DNA of 53,190 bases, taken from the NCBI RefSeq assembly GCF_001028175.1, contig NZ_AEJF01000016.1:1-53190 (forward strand), read 5' to 3'. Both the position numbers and the translations under genes were made by a program. This document shows positions 28,707 to 38,753 of the stretch, piece by piece; position 1 is the stretch's first letter, and each line of letters opens with the position of its first letter. This DNA is from Caballeronia mineralivorans PML1(12) (GTDB lineage Bacteria > Pseudomonadota > Gammaproteobacteria > Burkholderiales > Burkholderiaceae). The notes under the pieces are model-generated. The model had not been told where the DNA came from, did not search any database, and saw only the letters and a program-made list of their open reading frames with translations.

Positions 28707-29222
28707 TTAGTCCGTGCGAGCTTCAGTCGTGAACGCCAGCGTGCCGTCGTCGCGCTGCGTGAGCACGAGCGTGGCGTTCGCGGGTACATCGACTACGCCG
28801 CCGGTGAAACGCGCCGCCACCGGTAGCTCGCGGCCGCCGCGATCGGCGAGCACCGCTAATTCCACCGATGCCGGGCGGCCGTAATCATAAAGCTCATTGA
28901 CGGCTGCGCGCACGGTTCGGCCCGTGGAGAGCACGTCGTCGATCAGCAGGATTTTCCGATTGTCCACATCGAACGGCAGCGAGGTCGGGCTGGCCTGGCT
29001 GTGCAGGCCCTTTTTGGCGTAATCGTCGCGATGCAGCGACACGTTCACCACGCCGAACCCGGCCACGTTCAGGTCTTTCGCGAGCCGTTCGGCCAGCCAC
29101 ACGCCGCCGCTGTATATGCCCGCGAGCACCGGACCGCCTGCTTGCGTCAGCGACTCGCCATAAGCCGCGCGAATCTGACCGAGCAACTCGCGATACAGCG
29201 CCTCGGCGTCAATGGAACTCAT
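28707..29222 (-). CDS. pyrR: Pyrimidine operon regulator / uracil phosphoribosyltransferase
   Basis: PRTase-fold protein, about 171 residues from ATG at 29222 ([20 protein letters not shown]); the longer frame begins with TTG. The PRPP-binding loop is [20 protein letters not shown], preceded by [11 protein letters not shown], the basic-acidic stretch typical of PyrR. In Gram-positive bacteria PyrR attenuates pyr operons; in beta-proteobacteria its role is less clear, and it may act mainly as an uracil salvage enzyme. The start overlaps the ruvX end by 14 bases. Confidence 0.9.
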   Translation of the reverse strand: MSSIDAEALYRELLGQIRAAYGESLTQAGGPVLAGIYSGGVWLAERLAKDLNVAGFGVVNVSLHRDDYAKKGLHSQASPTSLPFDVDNRKILLIDDVLSTGRTVRAAVNELYDYGRPASVELAVLADRGGRELPVAARFTGGVVDVPANATLVLTQRDDGTLAFTTEARTD

Positions 29223-29667
29223 GATTGTCGTCAAGTCCGTCTAGATACTGTTGGAGGATGACCCGGGCAGCTTCGGCGTCGATATCGTCGTACCGGCCCT
29301 TTGCGTTCATCTTCACGCCGTTGCGCTTCAATTCGGCCTTCGCTTCCACTGATGAATACCGCTCGTCCACCCAGCTCACCGGCACGCTGAAACGACCGTT
29401 TAATTGATTGCCGAAACGTGTGGCCAATTGCGTCATTTCGTGCGGCGTGCCGTCGGGATGCATCGGCAGGCCGACTATCACGGTGGTCGGGTTCCATTCG
29501 GCGATCAACTGACCCACCATTTCGAAGCGATATTCACGGCTGCGGTTTTCAAGCACGGTCAACGCCCGGGCGTGCCGGGTCAACGTGTTGCCGACCGCGA
29601 CGCCAATGCGTTTCTCGCCGTAGTCGAAGGCGAGCAGCGTGGCTTCGGTCCGGGCCTCACCCGTCAT
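29209..29667 (-). CDS. ruvX: Putative pre-16S rRNA nuclease / Holliday junction resolvase-like (YqgF)
   Basis: RNase H-like protein of 152 residues from ATG at 29667. Motif 1 [17 protein letters not shown] contains the first catalytic aspartate; [20 protein letters not shown] and [12 protein letters not shown] with the late [16 protein letters not shown] supply the other acidic residues. In E. coli it matures the 5' end of 16S rRNA. A 4-base ATGA overlap links it to the upstream yqgE/algH gene. Confidence 0.94.
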   Translation of the reverse strand: MTGEARTEATLLAFDYGEKRIGVAVGNTLTRHARALTVLENRSREYRFEMVGQLIAEWNPTTVIVGLPMHPDGTPHEMTQLATRFGNQLNGRFSVPVSWVDERYSSVEAKAELKRNGVKMNAKGRYDDIDAEAARVILQQYLDGLDDNHEFH

Positions 29668-30242
29668 GCGTGGCCCGCTTCGCCCGACAGCATGGAGAGC
29701 GACACGCCGAGCAGCGACAACGCCGCTTGCAGCTTGTCTTCGGCGGGGACGTCGAAAACGATGCGCGGATCGGCTTCCACAGTCAGCCAGCCGTTCTTGG
29801 CGATTTCTTCTTCCAGTTGCCCCGCGCCCCATCCGGCGTGGCCAAGCGTGAGCAGGAAACGGGCGGGCCCCTTGCCGCTGGCAACCGCTTCGAGCACGTC
29901 CTTCGACGTGGTCATGGCAAGGCCGCCTGGCACGCTCATGGACGATGTGTAGACGTCGCCGTCGGCCGGATCGTGCAGCACAAAGCCGCGCTCCGTCTGC
30001 ACCGGGCCGCCGAAATAGACAGGCAGGTGCACGAGCGGCTCGATCTCGAGTTTCAGGTCGATACGATTGAAAAGCGATTGGAGGTCGATGTCGGTCGGCC
30101 GGTTGATCACCAGGCCGAGCGCACCGCGCTCGCTGTGATCGCAAAGGTAGACTACAGTCCCCGAGAACGTAGGATCGGCCATGCTGGGCATGGCGATCAG
30201 GAACTGGTTCGTCAAATTGATGCGATCGGAAGTCTTGGACAT
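29664..30242 (-). CDS. YqgE/AlgH family protein
   Basis: Cytosolic protein of 192 residues (the usual length) from ATG at 30242, [20 protein letters not shown]. The family blocks [36 protein letters not shown] and [20 protein letters not shown] are clear. AlgH was linked to alginate regulation in Pseudomonas, but the molecular function is unknown. First gene of the ruvX-pyr operon; a TAAAAT-like -10 sequence sits about 12 bases upstream of its start with no clear -35. Divergent from the photolyase relic. Confidence 0.92.
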   Translation of the reverse strand: MSKTSDRINLTNQFLIAMPSMADPTFSGTVVYLCDHSERGALGLVINRPTDIDLQSLFNRIDLKLEIEPLVHLPVYFGGPVQTERGFVLHDPADGDVYTSSMSVPGGLAMTTSKDVLEAVASGKGPARFLLTLGHAGWGAGQLEEEIAKNGWLTVEADPRIVFDVPAEDKLQAALSLLGVSLSMLSGEAGHA

Positions 30243-30271
30243 AATTCGAATTTTAGCAAAGGCGCTGCTTG

Positions 30272-30475
30272 ATGGCCGACTTTGATCTGGGGCTAGTCTG
30301 GTTTCGACGAGACCTGCGCGTAGCAGACCATGCTGCACTCTATCACGCAGTAACACGCTGTCGCCGAGTGCTGTGCGCCTTCGTTTTCGACAGCGAAATT
30401 CTCTCGCCTCTACCTTCAAAACGATCGTCGCAAGCCGTTTATTCATGCCAGCCTGATCGAACTCGATAAAACCCT
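30272..30475 (+). pseudogene. Deoxyribodipyrimidine photolyase, 5' fragment
   Basis: From ATG at 30272 the frame reads MADFDLGLVWFRRDLRVADH, then AALYHAVTRCRRVLCAFVFD, the N-terminal antenna-binding domain of class I CPD photolyases. After SEILSPLP the frame breaks; the next recognisable piece, FIHASLIELDKTLS, is in another frame (to about 30477), so a deletion plus frameshift occurred. The match then ends exactly where the 3' end of the next gene begins. The remaining ~400 residues, including the FAD domain, are absent. Confidence 0.85.
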
Positions 30476-31832
30476 ATCGCGCCACAGCCATGCCCCGCTC
30501 GATCATCGCGGTCAACGCCGCCACCGACGCCCCGCCCTCTGACGGCGCAATTCCCGCCGCAGCCTGATGCAGCATCGCGCCAAGCGCCTGAGCCGCGCGC
30601 TCGGGAATGGCGGCGTCGAGCGGCGAGCCATCTGGCGTTATCTTCGCCTCATACGCAATTCGCCGCCACGCGAGGCCCAGCGTATCGGCGAGCAACGCCA
30701 CATGACCCAACCCCAACGCACACGCCGCCGCGCCCAGCCTGTAAGCCGCGTCGGCCGCTTTGAGCGCAGCCGGCACGTCGATGCGGCCAGCCTCCCGCGC
30801 CGACATCCCATGCTCGATCAATGCACCGATCGCGGGCTCCGCGCTCGTCAGAAAATCTTCGTACGCAACGGCGTTCACACGCAACACGCCCAGATCCCGC
30901 GTTGAAGCATCGCGCGCCTGCTCGGCATTGCGCTCCCACGCAATTTCGGACGCCTGCGACGCCGCGACGTGCCAGTCGACCGTCAAACCATAATCGCGCA
31001 ACACATCGACCTGGACGGAATCCTCCGCCGACGCACCGTATAACGCGTAATCGCGCCACAACAGCGCGAGCGCTGCGCGCACCAGCGACTTGGGCGCATG
31101 CGACAAACCGTGCGCCTGGTCAGCGAGAACCAGATTGAAGCGGGCGTAAAGACGACGCGCGTCGGCGGCGGTGTCGGGATCGGGCCGCAAACGCAATGCC
31201 TCGACCACCGCGCCCGCAAGACGCCAGAAATCGTAGGGATCGGGACCGGCCAGGTCCGCGAGACAGGCGTCGAGGATCGAGACAATTTCCGCCTCCCCCT
31301 TTCCCTCGCCCGCCTTCGAACGCAACAGCATCAGCAACGCACGTTCGTAGTGCGCCCGGACGCGCGCAAGCCGTTCGGGGGAAATGGAACGCAGCGTAGC
31401 CGGCGGAATCGCGCGGCCGGCGAGCGCGAGGTCGTCGAAGGACACGGGCGCGGCGCGAGTATGCGCGGCCATCAGCGCGTGCAGCCCACGATAATGATCG
31501 AACAGCAGCGTCGAACAGGCGAGTTCGCGCAGATTGCGACGCTCCACGGCCGCGCTGAAATCGCGCAACGCCTCCGCGAACTGGTTGCGGGTTTTTTCGC
31601 TCAATCCGGCCAGCGGCGACACCAGCACCAACGTCTCGCCGAAGCGCTGAGCCGGCAGCCAGCCCGCCGAATGCAACGCGCCAATCCCACGGCGCAGGAC
31701 GCCGAGCGTGTCTCCTTCGCGCATGAACGCATGCAAGGCGTCGGTCAGCGCCATCTCGGCAATCCGCACGGCGCCCCCGCGCGGATTGGGCAATGCCTGG
31801 AACGTGTTGGTCAAGCCGGATTGAGTTGTCAT
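30474..31832 (-). CDS. Uncharacterised protein, 452 residues, mostly helical
   Basis: From ATG at 31832 (MTTQSGLTNTFQALPNPRGG). No signal peptide and no catalytic motif I recognise. The sequence is alanine- and leucine-rich with long amphipathic helix-like runs (for example HYERALLMLLRSKAGEGKGE), a pattern reminiscent of the N-terminal regions of chemotaxis/twitching scaffold proteins such as PilL/ChpA or FimL; this is a weak impression, not an assignment. Its TAG stop coincides with the deletion junction next to the photolyase fragment, so it may itself be truncated at the C-terminus. Confidence 0.6.
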   Translation of the reverse strand: MTTQSGLTNTFQALPNPRGGAVRIAEMALTDALHAFMREGDTLGVLRRGIGALHSAGWLPAQRFGETLVLVSPLAGLSEKTRNQFAEALRDFSAAVERRNLRELACSTLLFDHYRGLHALMAAHTRAAPVSFDDLALAGRAIPPATLRSISPERLARVRAHYERALLMLLRSKAGEGKGEAEIVSILDACLADLAGPDPYDFWRLAGAVVEALRLRPDPDTAADARRLYARFNLVLADQAHGLSHAPKSLVRAALALLWRDYALYGASAEDSVQVDVLRDYGLTVDWHVAASQASEIAWERNAEQARDASTRDLGVLRVNAVAYEDFLTSAEPAIGALIEHGMSAREAGRIDVPAALKAADAAYRLGAAACALGLGHVALLADTLGLAWRRIAYEAKITPDGSPLDAAIPERAAQALGAMLHQAAAGIAPSEGGASVAALTAMIERGMAVAR

Positions 31833-32095
31833 GGAACGCTCACGAGCCGATGCGCGGCGCCCCGCAATGCATCGGATAGATCTTGATCGAACCCGGGCGC
31901 ATTTCGCCGATGCATGCCACCGCAACCCTCATCTGGCGCTCATCTGGCGATACATCCCGGACACACGCTGGACGAGTCGAGTTGGGTCGATTCTGGCCGA
32001 GCGTTCCTGCTCACTGGTCTAACTAGTCATCATGCGCGCCGCGACAAAACGCGTCACGCAAACCGCTCGCCATTTGTCCACGCGGTAAACGAAGA

Positions 32096-32136
32096 CGCGC
32101 CGCATGAAGGCATCCCATCCATGCGGCGCGGTTTTT
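32096..32136. terminator. Hairpin downstream of the rubredoxin gene
   Basis: Perfect 11-bp stem CGCGCCGCATG / CATGCGGCGCG with a 13-base loop, followed by GTTTTT on the + strand. It lies 25 bases past the rubredoxin stop on the minus strand, where the trailing U run is poor. It may therefore serve as a weak rubA terminator or block + strand read-through. The remaining bases of 31833-32160 show no gene. Confidence 0.6.
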
Positions 32137-32160
32137 CCTGCACGACGTCCAAGCCTGTGC

Positions 32161-32331
32161 TCAGATCTGGACCATTTCGAAGTCTTCCTTGCGTGCGCCG
32201 CATTCGGGACACGTCCAGTTGATTGGGACGTCTTCCCAGCGAGTGCCCGGCGCAATGCCTTCCTCGGGCAATCCCGCTTCCTCGTCGTAAATCCAGCCAC
32301 AAATCAGGCACATCCAGCTTCTGTATTCCAT
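32161..32331 (-). CDS. rubA: Rubredoxin
   Basis: Small iron protein of 56 residues for electron transfer, starting MEYRSWMCLICGWIYDEEAG. The two Cys-x-x-Cys knuckles CLICG (residues 8-12) and CPECG (41-45) coordinate a single iron; GIAPGTRWEDVPINW between them is the conserved rubredoxin middle. Ends FEMVQI. In Burkholderia-type genomes it is often near thiD, here divergent from it by 356 bases. Confidence 0.95.
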   Translation of the reverse strand: MEYRSWMCLICGWIYDEEAGLPEEGIAPGTRWEDVPINWTCPECGARKEDFEMVQI

Positions 32332-32687
32332 ACTTATGTCGCGTCGGGCAATCGGTTAAATGAGTGCATGATGGTACCGGTTTGGCGACGCGATGCCTAG
32401 CAAAGCAGCACCGCTGGCCGATCGGCCGGGATTCGGGCTGCTTTCCCGCTCTCCCGCCCGAAAACCGTTACACGGTGCGCGACGCCCTCTGAGCAAGTAT
32501 CGGTCCAAGTATCGGTCCTCGTCGCACGGGTTCCACCCGACTCCGGTGCGAAAAAAAGGCCATCTCATGTGCCGGCGTGACTTTAGGCCGCATAATCGTG
32601 CCGTTTGCGCCGACTCATTGTCCGGCTGCCTGAACAACCGATAAGTAGCCGATAAATAGCCGATAGATTGAACAAACGAATAATCCG
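32332..32687. other. Divergent promoter region rubA/thiD with short tandem repeats
   Basis: No gene. Two short direct repeats are visible: AAGTATCGGTCC twice in tandem at about 32495-32518, and three spaced copies of AGCCGATA/ACCGATA at about 32637-32665, ending about 23 bases before the thiD start. These could be regulator sites or slippage products. Confidence 0.4.
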
Positions 32688-33557
32688 ATGCCCAGCGACA
32701 CCCCTCCTATTGTTCTAACCTTTGGCCTGTCCGACCCCACCGGCGGCTCCGGCCTGCAGGCTGACCTGCTGACGCTTGCCAGCATGGGCTGCCACGGGCT
32801 GACCGTCCTGACGGGCTACACCGTGCGCGACTCGGCGACCTGCGACGAAGTCACCGGGCTCGACCCCGACACCGTCGGCACTCAGGCCCGCATGTTGCTG
32901 GAAGACATGCCGGTAGCGGCCTTCAAGATCGGCGCGGCGACGCGCGCGGAAGTGGTCAGCGCGATTGCAGAAGTCGTCGCCGACTACGACGATATTCCAC
33001 TGATCCTCGCGCCCGACTTCACGCTCGACGACGAACACGTGCTGGCAGCGGACGAATTGCGTGAATCGATGGCAGATTTGCTGGTGCCGCAAACCACCAT
33101 GCTCGTGGCCGACCACGCTACGCTCCTGCAGCTCGCGCAGCCGGACGGCGATGCCGAAGCGCCCACGCTCGACGCCGCGATCTCCCATCTGCTGTCGCAG
33201 GGTTGCGAGTACATCCTGGCGACGGAAACGGGTACGCACCGGCATGTGAATACGCTTTATGGCGAGGAAGGCCAGATCAGGCAGGACACGTGGGACCGTA
33301 CCGAGCACCGCATGATGGGCATTACCGACACGCTCGGCTCGGCCATCGCTGCATTGCTCGCGAATGGGCAGGAACCGGCGGAAGCCGCGCGCGAGGCGCA
33401 AGAGTATGTATTCCAGGCGACGCGAGCCGCCTTCAGGCCTGGCATGGGCGCATATTTGCCGGATCGTTTTTTCTGGGCGCGTTCAAACGATGACGACGAA
33501 ACCCCGCCCGTGGTGGTCGATGCACCACCGGTTACACCGGGCGAAGCCCGCCATTGA
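32688..33557 (+). CDS. thiD: Hydroxymethylpyrimidine/phosphomethylpyrimidine kinase (ThiD-like)
   Basis: Ribokinase-fold kinase of 289 residues that phosphorylates HMP and HMP-P in thiamine synthesis. The N-terminal GLSDPTGGSGLQADLLTLAS matches the ThiD substrate loop (canonical GSDPSGGAGIQAD). Further: MGCHGLTVLTGYTVRDS and AFKIGAATRAEVV. The C-terminal anion-hole/catalytic motif, normally GTGCTLSAAIAA, reads GITDTLGSAIAALLANGQEP here: the GTGC portion is altered and the catalytic cysteine position is occupied by D. This divergent form may have shifted specificity. It ends with an acidic, proline-rich tail. Confidence 0.85.
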   Translation: MPSDTPPIVLTFGLSDPTGGSGLQADLLTLASMGCHGLTVLTGYTVRDSATCDEVTGLDPDTVGTQARMLLEDMPVAAFKIGAATRAEVVSAIAEVVADYDDIPLILAPDFTLDDEHVLAADELRESMADLLVPQTTMLVADHATLLQLAQPDGDAEAPTLDAAISHLLSQGCEYILATETGTHRHVNTLYGEEGQIRQDTWDRTEHRMMGITDTLGSAIAALLANGQEPAEAAREAQEYVFQATRAAFRPGMGAYLPDRFFWARSNDDDETPPVVVDAPPVTPGEARH

Positions 33558-33582
33558 GACTTTTCTGGAGCGAGACTGACAC

Positions 33583-34398
33583 ATGCCGCTGCGCAAAACA
33601 TCGCTCCACTCACTCACGCACAGCCCCGGCACTGTCCGTGTCGGTTGCGCTGGCTGGGGTCTGACAGACGCGGTCGCGGAACACTTCCCCGGCGAAGGCA
33701 CTCACCTCGCCCGTTATTCGCAGGTGCTCACCTGCGTCGAAATCAACTCCAGTTTTTATCGGCCGCATCGGGCAGAGACGTATGCGCGCTGGCGCGATAG
33801 CGTGCCCAGCACGTTTCGCTTTTCAGTGAAAATCCCGAAAGCCATTACGCACGACGCGCGCCTCGCGGGCTGCGAACCGCTGCTCGACACCTTCCTCGAA
33901 TCCGCGACTCATCTGGGCAGCACGCTCGGTTGCTGGCTCGTGCAACTGCCGCCGAGCCTCGTGTTCGATTCGGACACGGTTGAAGAGTTTTTGACATCGA
34001 TGCGCGAGCGCACGAGCATTCCCGTCGCGCTGGAAGCCCGTCACGAAAGCTGGTTTACGAAGGGCGCGGCTGCGTTGCTGAAGTCGAACAAAATTGCCTA
34101 CGTTGATGCCGATCCGCAACCCGATGATTGTTTCATCGCGCATCGGGCGGATACGTCGCTGGCGTATTTCCGGCTGCATGGCTCGCCGGAAATGTATCAT
34201 TCATCGTATGAATACCCCTATCTCGATGCCCTCGCGCTTACGCTGCATGACCGGGCGAAAAAAGCGCACGACGTATGGTGCATCTTCGACAACACCGCCG
34301 CCGGCCACGCGCAGTTCAACGCACTGCGCGTGAAAAGCCGCAGGGCATTGAGCGTGCGCCCGAAGCGCGCTGCCGTGACGGAGAAAGCCGATGCTTGA
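33583..34398 (+). CDS. DUF72 (YecE-like) TIM-barrel protein
   Basis: Protein of 271 residues with VRVGCAGWGLTDAVAEHFPG, YSQVLTCVEINSSFYRPHRA, FRFSVKIPKAITHDARL, VALEARHESWF and AYFRLHGSPEMYHSSYEYPY, all characteristic blocks of the DUF72 family. The function of the family is not established. It starts 25 bases after thiD and overlaps the next gene by 8 bases, suggesting one transcript. Confidence 0.9.
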   Translation: MPLRKTSLHSLTHSPGTVRVGCAGWGLTDAVAEHFPGEGTHLARYSQVLTCVEINSSFYRPHRAETYARWRDSVPSTFRFSVKIPKAITHDARLAGCEPLLDTFLESATHLGSTLGCWLVQLPPSLVFDSDTVEEFLTSMRERTSIPVALEARHESWFTKGAAALLKSNKIAYVDADPQPDDCFIAHRADTSLAYFRLHGSPEMYHSSYEYPYLDALALTLHDRAKKAHDVWCIFDNTAAGHAQFNALRVKSRRALSVRPKRAAVTEKADA

Positions 34399-34822
34399 GT
34401 GCAGGAAATGGTTAGGTGCGCGGGTTATCGCGGGCGCGTTGCTGGCTGTCAGTTCTGCTGCGGCATTCGCCCAGACGGCGCCTACTGCGGGCACGAACGC
34501 TAACCCAACGCCCGTGGGCGACGGCACGTTTTTGCTGACCATCTTTTTGAAGCACGATGAGTCGAAGACGCTACCGAAGATCAACGAACAACTGAAGGAG
34601 CAGGGCTTTTACAAGGCGTTTCCGCCGCCGGGCGTTCAGGTCGTCTCGTGGTACGTGATGATGGGCATCGGGCAGGTGGTCACGCTGCGAGTGCCCGCCG
34701 ATAAACTGCGCGAAGTGAATCGTGCGATCGAAAATACCGCTTGGGGCGGCTATCGCACCGAGTTCTACCCGACCTACGACTACAAAGCGGCCGCCGAACA
34801 AATGCGCGAACAAAATAAATAG
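34391..34822 (+). CDS. Small exported protein of unknown function
   Basis: 143 residues. The N-terminus MLECRKWLGARVIAGALLAV is positively charged then hydrophobic, ending SSAAAFAQ, a good signal peptidase I site after residue 27 or so. The mature part (FLLTIFLKHDESKTLPKINE and VVSWYVMMGIGQVVTLRVPA) looks like a small alpha/beta fold resembling stress-responsive A/B barrel or DabB-like dimers, but I cannot name the family firmly. Overlaps the DUF72 gene by 8 bases and is followed by a terminator. Confidence 0.75.
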   Translation: MLECRKWLGARVIAGALLAVSSAAAFAQTAPTAGTNANPTPVGDGTFLLTIFLKHDESKTLPKINEQLKEQGFYKAFPPPGVQVVSWYVMMGIGQVVTLRVPADKLREVNRAIENTAWGGYRTEFYPTYDYKAAAEQMREQNK

Positions 34823-34840
34823 CGTTTCGACAACCCACAA

Positions 34841-34872
34841 AAAAACCCGCATTGTCGCCAATGCGGGTTTTT
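34841..34872. terminator. Bidirectional rho-independent terminator
   Basis: Perfect 14-bp stem AAAAACCCGCATTG / CAATGCGGGTTTTT around a TCGC loop, between the exported-protein gene on the + strand and groEL on the minus strand. T runs are present in both directions, so it should end both transcripts. Confidence 0.92.
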
Positions 34873-34939
34873 CTTTTGGCAAACGCCGAGCTTCCGGAGA
34901 AGCCCCGCGCGCCGATGTAATTCAGGCCAGGGCCCGAAA

Positions 34940-36601
<1,662 letters not shown>

Positions 36602-36705
36602 TCAGTTTTCTGACTTGTCCATCAGGCCGGGCGAGATTCGCTGTGACGTATCAATCAACGGTTCGATCGCGCCGGCGAGGAAAGCCGAGTGGACTTGAAG
36701 GTGAT

Positions 36706-36996
36706 TTACTTGACCAGGACGGCCATGATGTCTTCTTCGCGCATCACGAGCAGTTCATTGCCGTCGACCTTGACGGTCTGACCAGCGTATTTACCGAACA
36801 GCACGCGGTCGCCCACTTTGACGTCGAGGGCGTTTTGCGTACCCTTGTCATCGCGCTTGCCCGGGCCGACGGCCAGGATTTCGCCTTGATCCGGCTTTTC
36901 AGCTGCAGCGTCGGGGATGATGAGACCCGAGGCAGTCTTGGTTTCCTGATCCAGACGTTTGACGATGACGCGATCGTGCAAAGGACGAAGGTTCAT
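36706..36996 (-). CDS. groES: Co-chaperonin GroES (10 kDa)
   Basis: 96 residues from ATG at 36996 ([20 protein letters not shown]), with AGAGGAG upstream. The mobile loop [20 protein letters not shown] and the roof region are present; the C-terminus is [20 protein letters not shown]. First gene of the groESL operon, 125 bases before groEL. The leader contains a CIRCE operator. Confidence 0.98.
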   Translation of the reverse strand: MNLRPLHDRVIVKRLDQETKTASGLIIPDAAAEKPDQGEILAVGPGKRDDKGTQNALDVKVGDRVLFGKYAGQTVKVDGNELLVMREEDIMAVLVK

Positions 36997-37077
36997 ACAC
37001 ACTCCTCTCTTAACTGAGACTATAAATACGCGGGGAAACCCGTCCGGCAAGCCAAAAGGCCACCGGGCGGAAAACTG

Positions 37078-37104
37078 TTAGCACTCTCGTGCGACGAGTG
37101 CCAA
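37078..37104 (-). promoter_or_regulatory. CIRCE operator (HrcA-binding inverted repeat)
   Basis: TTAGCACTC-N9-GAGTGCCAA, one base off the consensus TTAGCACTC-N9-GAGTGCTAA. It begins at the -10 region and lies about 80 bases upstream of groES, the standard location for HrcA repression of groESL. Confidence 0.95.
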
Positions 37105-37134
37105 GTATATGGCACACCCATCGGTAATTTCAAG
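37104..37134 (-). promoter_or_regulatory. groESL promoter with overlapping sigma-32-like and sigma-70-like boxes
   Basis: On the minus strand CTTGAAA (37134-37128) and CCATATA (37112-37106), separated by 15 bases, fit a sigma-32 heat-shock promoter. The same stretch offers TTGAAA and TATACT (37109-37104) 18 bases apart for sigma-70. Both abut the CIRCE operator. Confidence 0.7.
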
Positions 37135-37164
37135 AAGGGATATCGGCAGGGGAAAAGAAATAGG

Positions 37165-37210
37165 TGTCGAGATTCACTTAACTTTGAACTTTGTTCACTT
37201 AAGTCTGAAC
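37165..37210 (+). repeat. Island repeat, left copy
   Basis: 46-base segment with two copies of the 17-base motif TTCACTTAACTTTGAAC (37173-37189 and 37194-37210). It is 39/46 identical to 38607-38652, and the motif recurs in inverted orientation at 45915-46040. Probably the decayed end of an insertion sequence with multiple transposase-binding sites. Confidence 0.7.
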
Positions 37211-37506
37211 CTTGCGTTGCAGCAAAGACTCGACCCCATCAGATAATTTTCTTTTGAAACATATACTTAAACCCTTCTCGTGCGCACCCACTAGGCGTCA
37301 CCAGTTCAGGCGCGGACGGCCATTCAGGGAATCAGCGGGCTACAATTGAATGCGCGATCACCATACTAGCTAGGGTAAACACCCGTCAGACTGGCGACCA
37401 AGAAGGGTGTGCCGGACTTCTTCGCTCCAACGGGATTCATACTCAACCACTCCGCCTGTCTTGGTCCTGTTCGTGCGGCGACCACGCGATCGCGATCGCC
37501 GCTGGT

Positions 37507-37977
37507 TCATTTGAAAAGCCGCCGATCCAACTCGAAGTGCTGCTTGTGCGCCACCACTACATGCTTCATACCCGGATGCGCTGGATTCAGGATCAGGTTG
37601 TCATCATTCGGGCAAACCACTGATGGGACCCGCATCACGAGCCGTTTTCCCTCTTCCAGCCATTGCCTCGCAAGGTCAACTGTTGAGGCCGGGTCGTGAT
37701 CCAACACGTTCCAGTCATCCGGCAGATCCGGCACGTAAGCGCTCGACACAGCCTTGTCCGGCACTTCCAGCGTGACCAGGTAGAAGTTGGCCACCGGTAG
37801 TAGACCCGACGCATGAACGCGCGCCTCGAGGACCGCTGTCGATGCGTGGCAGCACGTGTACACCCCCGCCACGCCCCGCGGATTCCAGCGCCCGCCGGCA
37901 AGAGCCGCACCATTGCCGCTCAGGTCATCGGCCCGGTACTTGCCGGGCTTCTCTTTTGCAAGACGAAACACCTTCAT
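37507..37977 (-). CDS. RES-domain toxin
   Basis: 156 residues. The family blocks are AAGGRWNPRGVAGVYTC-like (ALAGGRWNPRGVAGVYTCCH), STAVLEARVHASG and RVPSVVCPNDDNLILNPAHP. RES toxins paired with Xre/MbcA antitoxins degrade NAD+ or ADP-ribosylate targets, halting growth. The start overlaps the antitoxin stop in an ATGA, so translation is coupled, antitoxin first. It sits inside 46-base direct repeats. Confidence 0.9.
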   Translation of the reverse strand: MKVFRLAKEKPGKYRADDLSGNGAALAGGRWNPRGVAGVYTCCHASTAVLEARVHASGLLPVANFYLVTLEVPDKAVSSAYVPDLPDDWNVLDHDPASTVDLARQWLEEGKRLVMRVPSVVCPNDDNLILNPAHPGMKHVVVAHKQHFELDRRLFK

Positions 37978-38504
37978 ACGGTAACGCCATGTTCGAGCCG
38001 CACCAAAATGTCACGCACACGGTCGAACCCCGTCTGCGTATCCAGCATGTCCAGGGGCCGTTCGCCTCGCAACTGGACGCTGGGCCGCAGCAGCCATTCG
38101 GCGGCCAGCTTTTCGTCTTCTAGCACGTCCTTGGCCTGCGCATAAGCCAGTATCGTGCGTGCAGCACGGTCCGACTCGCTCGCGCTGAGACGCTCGCCCT
38201 GCGAGATCTTGCGGTTGATCGTGCTGCTAGGAAGGCGCAGACCGGCAAGCAGCGTTTGCACCGGGATGTCGAGCAATTCGGCGGCGATCCGGCTGACGAT
38301 CACTGCCTCCATGCCGTCGCGAATCAGTCGAGACTGTTCGATCTGGTCGAGACCAAGAAAGAACGTGAAATCGTCGTCCTGCGCGCCTAGTCCGCTGGTG
38401 CCGATGTGTGCAAGCCGTGCGGCCGCCGCTGATTTCGCGGCTGAGGCGCTTGCCTTTGCCCGGCGAGCACGCTGCCGTCCCGCGATTGCTTCTGTCGTCG
38501 CCAT
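37974..38504 (-). CDS. Xre/MbcA/ParS-type antitoxin
   Basis: About 176 residues from ATG at 38504, 6 bases after GGGAGA; the frame also extends eight codons upstream. The N-terminus is alanine/arginine-rich, then a helix-turn-helix-like region LLDIPVQTLLAGLRLPSSTI and the C-terminal toxin-binding domain ESDRAARTILAYAQAKDVLE, DEKLAAEWLLRPSVQLRGER (DUF2384), ending in MLDTQTGFDRVRDILVRLEH. Neutralises the RES toxin and should autorepress the operon. Confidence 0.9.
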   Translation of the reverse strand: MATTEAIAGRQRARRAKASASAAKSAAAARLAHIGTSGLGAQDDDFTFFLGLDQIEQSRLIRDGMEAVIVSRIAAELLDIPVQTLLAGLRLPSSTINRKISQGERLSASESDRAARTILAYAQAKDVLEDEKLAAEWLLRPSVQLRGERPLDMLDTQTGFDRVRDILVRLEHGVTV

Positions 38505-38533
38505 GACATTCTCCCGAATGAGTAACAAGATTT

Positions 38534-38593
38534 ACCCACTTGGGTCAAGCATATACGACTACCAAAGGGGAACCAACGCATTACCGTTTGGTA
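38534..38593 (-). promoter_or_regulatory. Inverted repeats upstream of the RES/Xre operon
   Basis: ACCCA-CT-TGGGT at 38534-38545, TACCAAA (38560-38566) paired with TTTGGTA (38587-38593), and nested TTACC-GTTT-GGTAA (38581-38594). These lie 30-90 bases upstream of the antitoxin start and are candidate binding sites for the autorepressor. TTGACC on the minus strand may be a -35, with no clear -10. Confidence 0.45.
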
Positions 38594-38606
38594 AAACAGG
38601 GAGGCT

Positions 38607-38652
38607 TGTCGAGATCCACTCAATTTTTAACGTTGTTCACTTGAGTTTGAAC
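38607..38652 (+). repeat. Island repeat, second copy (direct)
   Basis: 46 bases, 39 identical to 37165-37210 in the same orientation. Contains the 17-base motif twice (38615-38631 weak, 38636-38652 strong). Together the two copies flank the toxin-antitoxin pair. Confidence 0.7.
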
Positions 38653-38753
38653 TCGCACCGCGCACCCATGTCCGCCACGACCGCTTTGTGGTATCAAGTC
38701 GTCTAACCAAACGGTGCTGCTTGGCGTTCATACCAACCCAATCGCGAGGACCC

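Noticed and set aside
32104..32400. 98-residue + strand frame across the rubredoxin gene
   Set aside because: The minus-strand rubredoxin with two CxxCG knuckles is unambiguous; the + frame is its shadow.
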